From the NCBI RefSeq assembly GCF_018873765.1, contig NC_057916.1, positions 28,123,501-28,187,500 on the forward strand: 64,000 bases of DNA. The letters run 5' to 3'. This document shows, piece after piece, positions 10,713-23,300 of this stretch. The notes under the pieces were generated by a model that was given only the letters and a program-made list of their open reading frames with translations, had not been told where the DNA came from and did no database searches. Source of the DNA: Telopea speciosissima (Eukaryota; Streptophyta; Magnoliopsida; Proteales; Proteaceae). Position 1 is the stretch's first letter. The number at the start of each line of letters is the position of its first letter. Made by a program: the position numbers and the translations under genes.

Positions 10713-13700
10713 AGACTGAGAGATCCCCCACCGAGCATAATGACTTAATCCTTCTTCAATGCAATTGGTAGAGTCCAAAATAACACACTACTCCTTCAAC
10801 AAGTTCCAAGGCTTTGGTTAAGAAAAATAGCCATGTTTTTTCGGATCCACCATCCTACGGATATAAATAGCTTTTAAGCTTAAAGCTTTGAAACTGATAT
10901 TAAAAAAATTAAAAAGTGTCAGCATTAGCATTATAATTAGCATTAGCATTAGCTTTAGATCACATCTTAGTTTAACTTTAATTGCATCTATAATTCAGTA
11001 TGATGGTACACATGAGGGATAAGCATCATTGATGATGCACCCAATTTCAACTCCCATATATCTTTAGAATTTATTTCTCTTTTTTTCTTTTGGTTTGGTA
11101 TCTTCTTGGAAAGTTGGAAATATGTAATTATCAACTAAACCTATTAGGGTTTGGGCAAAGCTTGTATCTAGACTGAAATTGAGGTGAAATTTGAACTCTG
11201 AAACAAAGGTTTTTTTACTGTTTACCAATAGAATGCTAACGCTATGGGAGCATTAGAATAATAAAGGAGTGGGAGGGAAAACGCATAGGAGTTTGGGCTA
11301 GGATTCCATTACAGTGGATGTACTCATATACCGATAGGTTAGAATATTAATTCTCTTTTTATTATTATTATTTTTATAAAAGGAGATTGGATTATTAATT
11401 TGTGCATGCATTTTTAAATTCTTCACACACTTTGTTTTCTTTGAAATATCTTCTATCACATTTAATGCGCATTACCTAGCATGTCCATTTCCTCAATTAC
11501 TAAAATAAGATAGATACCCTAATGTTTGCTTACCAAAAAAAAAAGAAAGATACCCTAATATTTCACCATAAGGCTAGGAAACAGTGTTAAAGGCTTTAAA
11601 CATTTAACTTGGGATCACCATCGCATGTTAGATGTATACTTCAAAAAAATGAAGAACTAAAATTTTAAAGCAAAATATTATTGTCACAAGGGTTGGGTAT
11701 TTCTTCAAATTTTACAAGACATCTATTTTGCCACACGCAAATAAATTATGTGTCTATTCCAACTATTGGATAGTGAGGATATGGTTTAAATCAGTCATAT
11801 GTCAAATTTCAAAGTCTAATTCAATCAAATACCACAATATATTGGCATATATCTCGTATTTTTCAATGCATGTGTATCAGTACTCCAACCATTACTTTGC
11901 ACTCTCCTAACTCTAGGTAAGAACAGATGATTTCCGTAGGAATAACCATGAAAATGATAGTTAAAATCTATGTTATGACTAAGCTTGTCAATCGATTTGG
12001 CTTCGGGTATTGGGTTCGGTTTCAGTTCAATCCAATGGAGCATTACTGTGAAGTGAAACCGAACCGAATATCTTCGGGTATTGTATTATTATTTTCTTGT
12101 TAGAACTGTATTTTTATGAATTTCTTTTTTGTATAGATATATATTTTTTTTATGAGAAGAAAAAATTTAAGATAGAAGAGAAAGAATGTTTACAAGCGAG
12201 CCTGAAGCCGAAAAATACGACTTCTCTTTCATGACCTTGGTGGCTATACATTTCAAAAGAATAACAATATTTCTATGAGTTGATTCATGGTTAATGATGT
12301 ATACACATGGAATTTATGTGTAGCTTCTTGGATATGTGTTTGTGGAGTTGAAGATGTATGGATCTAAATCTTTCTTGACAATGATAAACTATTATTCATT
12401 TTCTTACTAGAGAAAAAGAAAACAAGATTGATTAATTAATGTCATTTAACTATTTAATCATGGGCAACAATTCAAGAACATGACTATGACTTAGTGTTGT
12501 ATTTTAATTTGATTTTAGTTTCAAAACATATTACTGATGTCGAGTGTGTTACATTTATGAAGTGTAATATCTTTTGTTTGACATGTGGAGTATAGATGTG
12601 ACATCGACTCGAGTCTGTAGGCGTGTCTCTAGCATCGGCTTGTGTGAATTGCATGTCATCCAGATTATATTCAACATTAGCAACAACTAGTTTTTTAACA
12701 CTCTCTTCAACCCTAATGAATAAGTATGGCCAAGTGGCATCTCTCCTCTATATATAGAGAACATCGTAATCTTTTGGGTGTGCTTATAGAGATCTCTGCT
12801 TTCTCTTTTTCACTCTCTCCTTATCACTTCTATGTTGGTGTTGCTTCTATCAGGTACTGTTTAAAATAGTTTTCAAAGCCTTCTCTCAATTATTGTTTTA
12901 ATTGATTCACATTACCCGATTTGCACCATAGGGAACATCTATAATCTTAAAGAGAGTGAATAGTGACAGTAATTAACACCACCATACTTCCTTACAACTT
13001 TAAGTTTTCCAGTTGTAATAGGAATATATTCAAGTTCATGGTGATTACAAAGCTCTCTTACATTATTGCGACGCTACAATTTGATTGTGAACCATGACAA
13101 ATAAGTTTATCTCTCAATTTTCTAGTAGTGTTTACTAAACTTATTAAAGCTATTGGAATCCAATTGATTACCTTGCCCATATTGCATTTAAGAACAGTCC
13201 CACTTTTCAAAACTTCAGTAAACACTTATGACATGCCTCCATTCATTATAATTTCATCGTAGTAACTTCATAGATTTTATTTAACCCAAAAAAATGATGA
13301 GTAACTAATACATGTACAGAGGAAAAAGGGGTCAAATGACTCAAATCCACTGCATGTGGGATTTTTAAACCGTTTCTTTGAACAATTCGCAAAATAACTC
13401 GTAATGACATAAAAAGGAATAAATAAAAAAAGATGAGTTAGAAGTCAAGCGATCCATTACCAACCGTTTACACCAACTAATACCAAAAAAGAAGAGGTCA
13501 ACCTTTCCTAAAACCATACCTATGATCAAGTCCTCTCTTTACCTTATGGTAGTAGCTTGTGTTGAGGCTAAAATCCCACCTTCCACTCCCACAAAAATAA
13601 AAAGGAAAAACAAAGAAAATAGAAAGAAGAAGAAGAATAATGGAAAAGAGTCTTTACAACAGAGTACACAGGGATGAAGTTGGTCTACAGTCGTGTAAGG

Positions 13701-14833
13701 TTGACCCGAAAAGTCTTGATCTATTTTCTCTTGTACCGATTTTAATTGTAAATCTTTTCTTTTGTATCAATTTTTTTTTTTTTTTTTTTGGGGGCATTTC
13801 AAGCACTTAATAATTATAATTAAAAACTATGGCTGTAAGAAAATAGAATAAACCTTGATACTCTTCTAATCAAGGTTGCTATTCTATTCTATTACATATA
13901 GCCTTAACTACATTAACAAATATCTACTTGGAATTCTTTTAAATCTCATAACATTTCAAACGACGTCTTTAAATACATTATAATTATTGTTTAATATGCT
14001 AATAAAGTCTATGTGAATATCTTATCTTTTCTCATATACATTTTTCCATTAATCATATTGTTAATAAATTGGCTAACTCTAGTTTTAAGTAATTATCTAA
14101 TTGCTTATAGCGGTTACTAGCTAGCACAACATTATTAAAAACATGGTTAGGCCAGGAGGCTGGCTACTAGTTAATAGATTGGCTTACTCTAGTTTCAAGT
14201 TTCGTTGATGACTATGTTTTAAGCTATTTTAAACAAGGGAGAGAGTTCTCTGAGCAAGTAGCATAGATGAGCACCCCAATGATGTGAGATAAAATGATTT
14301 TGTACATAAGAGGGCAATGAGGTGTAGATAACTCATTTTGTCACCAAGTGGGTGCTCCTGGCAATGATGAACATTTATTCAAGGACTAAGAGGAGGTTCT
14401 ATTTTAAGGTTTAGGAGATTTGCACAATCTTACAGACGTTGGAGATCATCTAGGTGAAATGATCAAAATACCCTAATGTAATAGGGTTTAAATGTCCTTA
14501 ATAGAACTAAAAATTCATCTAAATTTCCAAATAAAATAATTTTTATACTTTATTTTATCATATTCTAGAATGGTTCGAAAATATATTTATTTACCTCCTA
14601 TTTTGGAAATGATTATTATTTTAGTCATGAGGGACTCACACTGAATATAACAAAGTCAGGCACCACGTCACGTGTTCAAGTCACTAAAAAGGCTATCTAG
14701 GAGAGGGCTACTTGTCGCCAAGCAAAAACCCTGGAGCAGAGTGGAGTCACTTGGAAAGGGCTACTTACTGCCAGAGTGAAAGCTACTCAGAGTGAGAGTC
14801 ACCGAGGACTACGGCTGCGGAAGCGTGGTGGTC
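10713..14833. other. 4-kb gene-free interval
   Basis: AT-rich, with no gene seen. Contents: a short ATTAGC tandem run near 10922-10955; dispersed repeat copy 2 at 11728-11910; a small inverted repeat at about 12003-12083 (TTCGGGTATT...GGTTTC with GAAACCGAACCG...TTCGGGTATT); and poly-T near 13770-13790. The rest has no recognisable content. Confidence 0.4.
11728..11910 (+). repeat. Dispersed repeat, copy 2
   Basis: Divergent copy of 9085-9265 in the same orientation, sharing TGTCAAATTTCAAA, TTCAATCAAAT, CATGTGT and TTGCACTCTCC. No terminal repeats were recognised. Confidence 0.6.
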
Positions 14834-15261
14834 TGTTATGTGCCTAATGGGGCCCACTCTAGTGTATGGACACTAGATTGGACTAGCCTAGTATGGGATA
14901 GGTTAAAAAGCGTGATTTAATGTATTCCCTCAGCTTCGAAGCTTTTGACGTATCGGTCAAATAAGTACCTAACATTACTACAAATATTTTTTTGATGAAA
15001 TTGTGATGATTTAAGTTATAAATGTTACATTCATAACTTATTTAGTACATACATATGTCAACCTTCCATATGTAGAACTAATGAATATGGTTAATTTCTA
15101 TTTTGGTCAACAACAATTACCAAATGCTAGGTACTTGATCGATACGTCAAAAACTCTGAAGCTAATGGAACGCATTAAATCAAGCCCTTTAACCTATCCC
15201 ATATTAGACTGACCCAATCTAACGTCTATACACTAGAGTGAACCCCACTAGACACATAACA
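14834..15261. mobile_element. Foldback element with about 145-bp terminal inverted repeats
   Basis: 14834-14980 and 15118-15261 are inverted copies. Both begin TGTTATGTG and contain CACTCTAGTGTAT, TATGGGATAGGTTAAA, TTTGACGTATCG and the end GTACCTA.CATT. Arm identity is clear by eye despite scattered substitutions, and about 140 bp of unique sequence lies between. No matching target duplication was seen, so the superfamily is uncertain. Confidence 0.7.
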
Positions 15262-16993
15262 AGTTAAATTTCAGAGTTATTACTATTTTTATATTTTTCT
15301 TGAAAACTTGTTCAACATTGGTAGGATCATAGAACCTATCTCTAGTCTTGTTCTTGCAAGATTTTCCAGCTAATGTTAAAGTAGATCATCTTGTAAATCA
15401 GGTGTTACTCTAGAAGTAGACTTTTATTGGGCATCGTCTACTTCTTTCATCAATTGCAGGTAACATAGAATGGGACGCTATGTCCAGACCTTGACATAGA
15501 TTTTGTTAGTATTTAGTAAGTTTAACATATAATTGATGGTAATGATGAAGATGATTAATTTTTGCTACTTTTGCTCTTGTGGTTTTTTTTTTTTTTTTTG
15601 GGTATTTAGAAATCTTTTTCTCTTTTTTTTCTTTAATTAATATTCATTACTTACCTAACATAGAATGGGACGTTATGTTTTTTAATTTAGTTTTGTTTTT
15701 AAAGTTGATTGCCTCTAACAAATCGTGACAATGAGAAGCTTTCAAGCGAGTGTATAAACATGCATGTGAGCTCAGTAGTTCTTGTTGCCAAATAAAGATG
15801 TAATATTAAAAGGAGAAAGTTTTCTTTCACCCATGCTAAAGGAAAAAAACACCCACAAATCTAACGCTATTACTACTCTCTATATTTGTTGAAAGTCTGC
15901 AGTGCCTTTTGTTGTTCCTGAAAATCCATCCAAACACAATGATGGCCGCTGGTGTGTCATGAGGAAAGCTTGGTCCTCACCAAAATTACTAGTTTGTGAA
16001 TTTATCTTTTTCAATTGACCACAAAGAGATGGGACATGTCTTCCTTTCGGGTAATTTTTTTATAACTGTGTATTTGACACTAAATTGTTTTCAAAAACCT
16101 TTTCATGTCCACACTTTCTTAATAACGACACAAAGAATAGCATAATGTACGTATATATTTATGCGAGTAGGATCTCAACACATTTTCATCTATAAGTAAA
16201 ATAGCATGCTTTCTAACAACTAGCACATAACAGTGTAGGTGGGGCTGAAATTTTATGTGTAGTGGACTCCAAGATCCTCTGCTCACCTATCAAATTTCAG
16301 TGCAATCCGCCAAGTCACAAACAAGGTATTAAGAGAAAAAAACAAAGCCAAAGACGATAGTAGGGTGCATGGACTTGCATCGGAGGTTATGCATGTATAT
16401 ATGAGGATGCATTGAATCTCCATCTAATTAATTAAGACACATGGTAAATGCACATCATTTTTAAAACATCGGATGATCAAAAATTCCAAAATCACACTTC
16501 AAAGGTACAAAAAATAACATAAGGCATACACAAGGTTCTCTTATATGTATGTATATAGGAAAAAGAACCCTGCCATATGAAAAGACACTTATGCCCCCTT
16601 GTTTTGAGGAGGAGAGAAATAGACATATGAGAGCAAACTACTTCCCTACATTTATTTAAAGAGAGAGAGAAGATACCTAATCTATTAAATCTGAACCCTT
16701 CTTTATATCTTTACAGTAGATAGGAATGGGTGGAATCGTACTATTAATATGTGACCCTTAACACTCATGTTAAAATTTGAGATTTCTTTTAAGAGAAAAA
16801 CCTCACAGATATCCAATCACAAATGCCTCTACGTATACTTTCCCTTTCTGACCCGTACTACACTGGTATAGACAATTGTACTGTATGCTATAAGAGAGAG
16901 AAAGAGAGAGGAAACATACCAGAATCTGAAAGTTTTAGGCCCTCATTTGTGCCACATTTATAGAACATTGTGGCGAATAAAACTTTTATTCTG
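15262..16993. other. Gene-free interval
   Basis: AT-rich sequence without a recognisable gene. The phrase CATAGAATGGGACG occurs at about 15467 and 15660, a minor local duplication. Short GA runs occur near 16660 and 16890. Confidence 0.35.
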
Positions 16994-19055
16994 GGCGGGC
17001 GGTAGCAGCGTTTGAGCACTGCCATTATAAAGTGATGTTAGTAGTGCTCCATCAGTCTCAACCGTTGAATTATTATCATTTAATCTGGAACGTACATTTT
17101 ATTAAACACATTACCTGTTCTTTACCCATATAGCCGGTGAACTTTTCATCTCTTTCTTTTTTGTACATGGTTAGACCATTCTGCCCTTGATAGAGTGGAA
17201 TGACAAAAATACCTTTTAAAAAAAAAAAAACAAAACAAAACCTGCAACCCGGAAGATGAGTTGCAGGTATCCTTCAATCCCCCATTTTCTTTCCTTCGTC
17301 GATTTCTTCCAATCTTGCTTTTCTTCTTCTTCCCTGTGTTCTCAGATGGGTTGCAGGTTGGGAAGATTTTTAGAATAAACTTTGGACTGTTGTTGTAGTG
17401 TAGTGGGAATTCTTTTTCCCAGATCGTTTGCTTTAACCAAAACCCAGCAGGTTTTTTATGTGTTGTGGCTTCCAGTTCCAGTGCATGAAAAATAACGGAA
17501 TGGACACAGTCGCAGTTGTGACCGTAAGTGAGGTTTTAGACTCCCCAGAGCTAACAAGTATGAATTCGATGTGAAATCTTGTGGGCGATTTTAACTCGGC
17601 TTTGGAAATGGGAACACAGGGTGCATCACGTTGTATTTTGATTAACTCATGTTCAAAATTCTGATTCGATAAGCCGATCAATTCAAAATGAAGTCGATGG
17701 ATCGGAATGGGAGAGGGTCAATCCAAATCTAATTTCATTCTGTTAAACCCTAGTTTTATCTTGTAAACCAAAGCCACACAATCTCGTATGACAAATTAAC
17801 AAGTATTTATAATGTCGTGTACACCACTTAACATTGGATTATGTTTGCCTTCATCTACGATATATTGAGAATCTCTGCAGCTCCAAAGTTGACAAGCCAC
17901 TAAACAGGCGGATGTTTACCACTTTGGGTTCACCTCATGGATATATACAAATCATAATCGGATAGAAAAAAAAGCCGATTCAAATCGAATCCGCTATGCC
18001 CGATCCCAATTCCTGCTGTTTTGGAGCATATGATCCAATTTGAGATTCAAAGGTTCTATCAGAATGTGAACAATTTCAGATCTCCGTGATGGGGAGGTTT
18101 AAAATGCTAGATTTCTCCCGAGCCGCCTCTGGAGTCTGGAAGAGGCATAAATACTGGGCACATATGGTTTCAAGGGATGATTGCAAATGGGTTCAATCAA
18201 AGGGATTTGCAGGGATGATTGCAAATGGGTTGAAGGCTACTGCAACTCATCTTCTCCAATCGATTTGGGGAAGATGGGTTGCAGGGTTTTTTTATTTTTT
18301 AAAGTAAGGGCATTTTTGTCATTCCACTCGATATCGATTCCTAGTCAAACCGTATCGGTGGGTTGGTACGGACAAGGGTGAAAATGTAAAAAAAAAAAAT
18401 CTAATTTTTGAAAAAAAAAAAGAGGATAAACCTAACTGATAGATCGATTTAGATCGGTATCGGTTGAGACCGATATCGATTCTGGGTCGATCTTGTATCG
18501 GTGGGTCAATATAGACAAGGGTAAAAAATATATTAAAAAAAAAAAGTTTTTTTTTTTAAAAACATAGGTTAACCTAACCGATGCAGTCCGATAAATACCG
18601 TCCTAGATCGATATCGATGGAGATGGAGATCGACATGTATTAGATTGCAAATACCGATATTGATTCCTAACCAAAACCATATCGGTGGGTTGGTAAGGAC
18701 AAGGGTGAAAATGTAAAAAAAAAAATCTAACTTTTGAACAAAAAAAAGGGTAAACCTAACTGATAGATCGATTTAAATGAGTATCGATTGAGACCGATAT
18801 CGATTCTTGGTTGATGTTGTATCGATGGGTCGGAGGAAAGGAAAGGGATTTGGGGGATCGTGTATGGAAAAGAAGAGAGGTGTTTGAAAGAGATGAAAAG
18901 TTCACCGACTATAATATGTGGGTAAAGAACAGATAATGTGTTTAATAAAATAAATATTCTAAATTAAATGATAGTAATTCAACGATTCAGATTGATGGAG
19001 CACTGCTAACATTATAAAGTAATGGCAGTGCTTGCAGCGCTGCGACCTTTTGGCC
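16994..19055. mobile_element. 2.06-kb Mutator-like element (non-autonomous) with exact 9-bp target duplication
   Basis: The ends GGCGGGCGGTAGCAGCG and, as complement, GGCCAAAAGGTCGCAGCG lead into long inverted repeats. The left arm (17010-17170) matches the complement of 18890-19045 through GCACTGCCATTA, GTTGAATTA.TATCATTTAAT, TAAACACATTA.CTGTTCTTTACCC and GGTGAACTTTTCATCTCTTTC. The inverted similarity resumes further in (GAGTGGAATGACAAAAAT...; CCTGCAACCC). Perfect TTTATTCTG duplications lie at 16985-16993 and 19056-19064. 18320-18840 is a tandem, CGATATCG-rich insertion present only on the right side. I recognise no captured gene; the small frames at 17433-17681 and 18086-18381 are unassigned. 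Confidence 0.85.
18325..18840 (+). repeat. Tandem repeat (about 330-bp period) inside the MULE
   Basis: The string GTATCGGTGGGTTGGTA.GGACAAGGGTGAAAATG plus poly-A, TAAACCTAACTGATAGATCG and GAGACCGATATCGATTC occurs from about 18345 and again from about 18675. A partial third version (GTATCGGTGGGTCAATATAG) lies between. Palindromic CGATATCG cores recur. This block interrupts the right arm of the surrounding element. Confidence 0.65.
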
Positions 19056-19064
19056 TTTATTCTG

Positions 19065-20356
19065 ATGTGAGAAGGAACGAGATGCCGAATCTTGTTGAAC
19101 CACCGTTACACAATCAAAAGCAAATGTTGTAATTACCCGAAACGACAAGGTTTTTCAGAAATTGGCAAACAAGATAAACCATTTATACCACATAATGGCA
19201 TAACTAATGGAGGTTGTTTCAGTCATTGCACCCATTTAAAGTGTACTTGCATTCCCATTCTTACTCTGTATAAGCCCTAACTATCAATCACTACACGAAC
19301 GAATCTGATGTGGTTACGTGGCAGATTTTATAGCGATATTTTAGGGCACGAGAGAAAAACCATCGTTGTCTCTCTCTCTCTCTCACATGACACGACGACA
19401 CTCACTACTTCTTCATCCATCCAATCACTCTCGAGCTACCACTTTTTATGAAATTAATTACTTAAATTAAATCACAATTGCAAAACTGTTCAGGCCCAAG
19501 GAAGGAAATGCAAAATATGGAAAAGAAAAGAAGAGAAAATAAAACAACGTATCCCGATGATTTTAATTTGTCCTTTATTTATTTTAATCAGTAATATTTT
19601 AATTATTAATTGGTCGTATTGGTCTGGAAATAAAACCCTAACGAGAGAGTTCTTTCAATGAAAAACCCCCGTCGGGTTGATCTCTGCCGTCAGCCGCTGA
19701 ATCGAACGGTTCTGATCTCACTAGCTCGTGTGCTTTATCAACCCCATTCAATCACATCGTTTTCCTTTTCTCGTCTTTTGAGTTTTGTTTGTCGTGGGTG
19801 TTGGAAGAACTTACCAGTGTTTGTTGTTGCAGTACAACTAAGTAGTTTTACTTAGTAGTAGTAGTAGTAGTAGTAGAAGTAGTAGTAATAGTAGTTGTTG
19901 TTGTTGCTGCTAAATTTTGTTGTCGTTGATGTCTCTGATCACTGCTAAAGCTGCGATCTTTAATAGTAGTAGAAATGGCGGAAACGATCGCCGATCGTCG
20001 ATATTGTCGATGTAATAATCAACAACTTCTTGTTTTTCTATCCGATCTCCTGAATTTTCCGGTGAATTCTTAGTAATAATCCCTCATTCTATTTTAAAAT
20101 TTTAATCTTTCTTTCGATTTTCGATTCGTTCATCCTTTAAGCTGTCTACTCTGTCTTCGGAGTCAAGAAATGAACTTGTTAGCCACTTTGAGAGCCAAAG
20201 ATCCTATTTTTCCTTCCTGTTAAGCTTTATATGAGCAATTAGCTGCTAAGAGATATTGTACTGTTAGCTTTCGAGCTGTTCAAGTTGCGGTTTTTAAAAC
20301 TGCTTTAGGGTTTTGTCTTCCTTTCTTTTATTTTTTTTGTTCTTTTTTATTGTGGA
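19065..20356 (+). promoter_or_regulatory. Presumed promoter and 5' UTR region of the Pumilio gene
   Basis: Between the MULE and the Pumilio start codon. It contains a (TC)n run near 19371-19384 and a (TAG)n/(TTG)n microsatellite at about 19851-19910. Several ATGs precede the Pumilio ATG, so upstream ORFs or a 5' UTR intron are possible. The 65-codon frame at 19658-19855 could be such an uORF. No TATA box or transcription start could be assigned from sequence alone. Confidence 0.4.
19851..19910 (+). repeat. (TAG)n / (TTG)n microsatellite
   Basis: About a dozen TAG/TAA-type triplets followed by TTG triplets, about 450 bp upstream of the Pumilio start. Likely variable in length and possibly within the 5' UTR. 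Confidence 0.85.
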
Positions 20357-23300
20357 ATGGTAACTGAGAGCCCTCTTAAAATCTTGTCTGATATGGGGAT
20401 GCGACCGATGCTCGGGAGCAACGATGGATCTTTTGGAGAGGAGTTTGGGAAGGAGTTAGGCCTGTTGCTTCGAGAGCAACGACGGCAGGAGGCAAATGAT
20501 AGGGAGAGGGAGCTTAATCTGTACAGGAGTGGTTCTGCTCCTCCGACCGTCGAGGGATCCTTAAATGCTGTTGGAGGTCTGTTCGGCCATGTCGGAGATG
20601 CCTCGCTCTCAGACTTTGCTGGCATTAAGAACGACAACGGATTCTCGGAAGAACAGCTCCGCTCTGATCCAGCCTACCTTTCTTATTATTACTCTAACGT
20701 GAACCTGAACCCCCGTCTTCCGCCACCTTTGCTCTCTAAGGAGGATTGGCGTTCCGCTCAGAGGCTTCAAGGAGGGAGTTCGGTGATAGGAGGCATTGGA
20801 GATAGAAGGAAGGTGAATCGAGCTGATGACGGGGGCAGTAGATCGCTGTTCTCATTGCAGCCTGGGTTTAATTCACAGAAAGAAGAGAACGAGGTTGAGC
20901 TGAGGAAACCACAGGCTTCATCGGAGTGGGGTGGTGATGGCCTGATTGGATTGTCGGGATTAGGACTTGGGAGCAGACAGAAGAGCCTCGCAGATATTTT
21001 TCAGGTGACCCTCTTTAATACTTCTGTTGTTCTATGCTTGAAAGTTCTCTTCCTGTTTTGCGGTGCTTAAAAATCTTTTGGGCGTAGCAAAAAAGTATGC
21101 TTTTTTGTTTCCTTCTTTTCTCTCTTTCTAGTATCACCATGGATGTTTAGCACTTTGTTATGCTAGGTTCTACTTTAGGCATCCTTGGCAGATTTATTCA
21201 TTAGATTTGGTTTCTAATCATTTCTACCCCAGTATTACACCGATATAATCTTCATTTTGTCTTGTACACCTGACTCTTTTTTTGTTGTTGACTTGAATAT
21301 TTATGCTAACTGTGACTTAGAATTGTGGTGAGTGGAGTTGATGAAGATAATTAATCTTTCAGCAAATGATAACAAATTTCTTGCTAACATGCTCATTACA
21401 AGTATCGAGTTTCCTGCTCATTTTTTATCTTCTAATTTTTATTCTCAAGTGCTTTCTTGTTTTGTCTCACCACTATGGTGCTGTCTTTCATCAATCATCA
21501 AGCCATCCCTATCTTTACCTATTGGCTGATCTAGCAGCCTATTAAACTCCAATTTACTCTTACCTCCTTCTATTGCCATCTTTGGTAGTTTTCTTTATAT
21601 TGCAGCTTAGTAATTTTCCCTCAGGAACCTGGCTATCGTTTGTTTGTTGCTTTCTTTACCCCTGAATCAGAGATTTATTCCTAAAGTGTTTCATTTCCTC
21701 ATGATTTTTTAATCTGGGAAGGAAAAGTAAGCATCTACGTTGATGTAATCTAGGGATAGGAACTACTGATTGATAGCATATTCAACTCAACTAACCCAAA
21801 ATTTTAAATGTTTCTAAAAATTACTGTTGGCTTCATTTTCCATTCTTCCTCTCTGGCACTAACTTATAGATATCCTTTCTACTCAGCTTGCTATGGGTTT
21901 GTTATTAGATACCCTTTCAGACATTGGTCTATTTATTTAGACCAATGAGGGTCTAGAAAATGATTTTCGAAGTTGCATTTATTAGAACCATTTAGTCTGG
22001 ATTTATAAGTTTGCCTGAGGGAATAAAAATCTAGAGCCCATTTTTTTCCATATCAGGAAATTGAAATAAGAATGCAACTTTGTGACGCAAATCACATATC
22101 CAAGGAGAGGCGCCTAACAATAAGGATGGATAATTATGCTAAACATGCTCATAGATGGTGAGGTAACAATGGAGCTCTTCCCTCTTGTATCTGCAGGCAC
22201 ATAAGAAAACTGGATATGTTAAAAAATAAATAATGATCGAATAAAGCCTAATTGAGCTGTGCTCAAGAGTACTTTCTTTTCTGCTTGCGTGCATGTATTC
22301 TTTTGTTCTGCCATATATTTGATATTTTAGTTGCAAAAAAGAAACAATATGTTTCAATTTTCCTACTTATGGATGTTCTGGTTTCCAAATAAAGAGTGAG
22401 GTGAATAGTTTAGTATAAAATAACTTCAGATAATCTCAACATGATGTAAAACTAGCAATTAATATTATTATGATGAATGCAATAATTGAAGAGCATCAAT
22501 GGATGTGCTTAAAGAACCTGCACATTTGATTGATCCCTGAAATTGTGATATTGTCACCTTTAAGCCATCTCAGCTAACAAAACAAATTCCATATGACGTT
22601 TAATTTAGCTTCAAGAAAGAGATGCTGACCCAAGGGCAATTGCAGCTATTAATTTTTTTGAGGGTTCTGTGACTAGATTTGCATATGCTCTGTTTTATTT
22701 ACCAAAAATTATTCTGTGATTTAATTTGCTGATTTTCTTCTTGTGGAAGAAATTGTACATGAAAAATTTTAATACCAGGATCCTCTTCTCCCCTTTTTAA
22801 AGCTTACATTTTAGTCTGGAGAAAGACAATTTGATTTTTTTCCCCAATAGACCCACAGCCTTTTGTTTGTCATGGGGAGCTGGAAAATTTGGCCTATTGT
22901 ACACCTATCTTGAAGATTTGAAATGTATCATTCATGTGAATTTAGAAGTAAGAAAGTGAACAACTCAGTGAGTTGTTCTTTTTTCTTACATCGATAATGT
23001 CACAAGGTTTTGAAAATTTTGTCCTTAGGTTTGGTCCTCGTGCACTGTGACACTTTTTTTTTTTATGATAATACCTGTTGTCTTCTGCTGCTTCTGGTGG
23101 AGTAAGAGGTTAGTTTCACTGCAGGATGATCTGGGGCGTGCAACACCTGTCTCTGGCCACCCTTCTCGCCCTGCCAGCCGTAATGCCTTTGATGACAGTG
23201 TGGAGGCACTAAGTTCTGCTGAATCTCAGCTTGCTCATTTGCATCTTGAATTGGCAGCTGTAGATGCTCTGCGGTCTGGTGCAAACATTCAGGGCATGTC

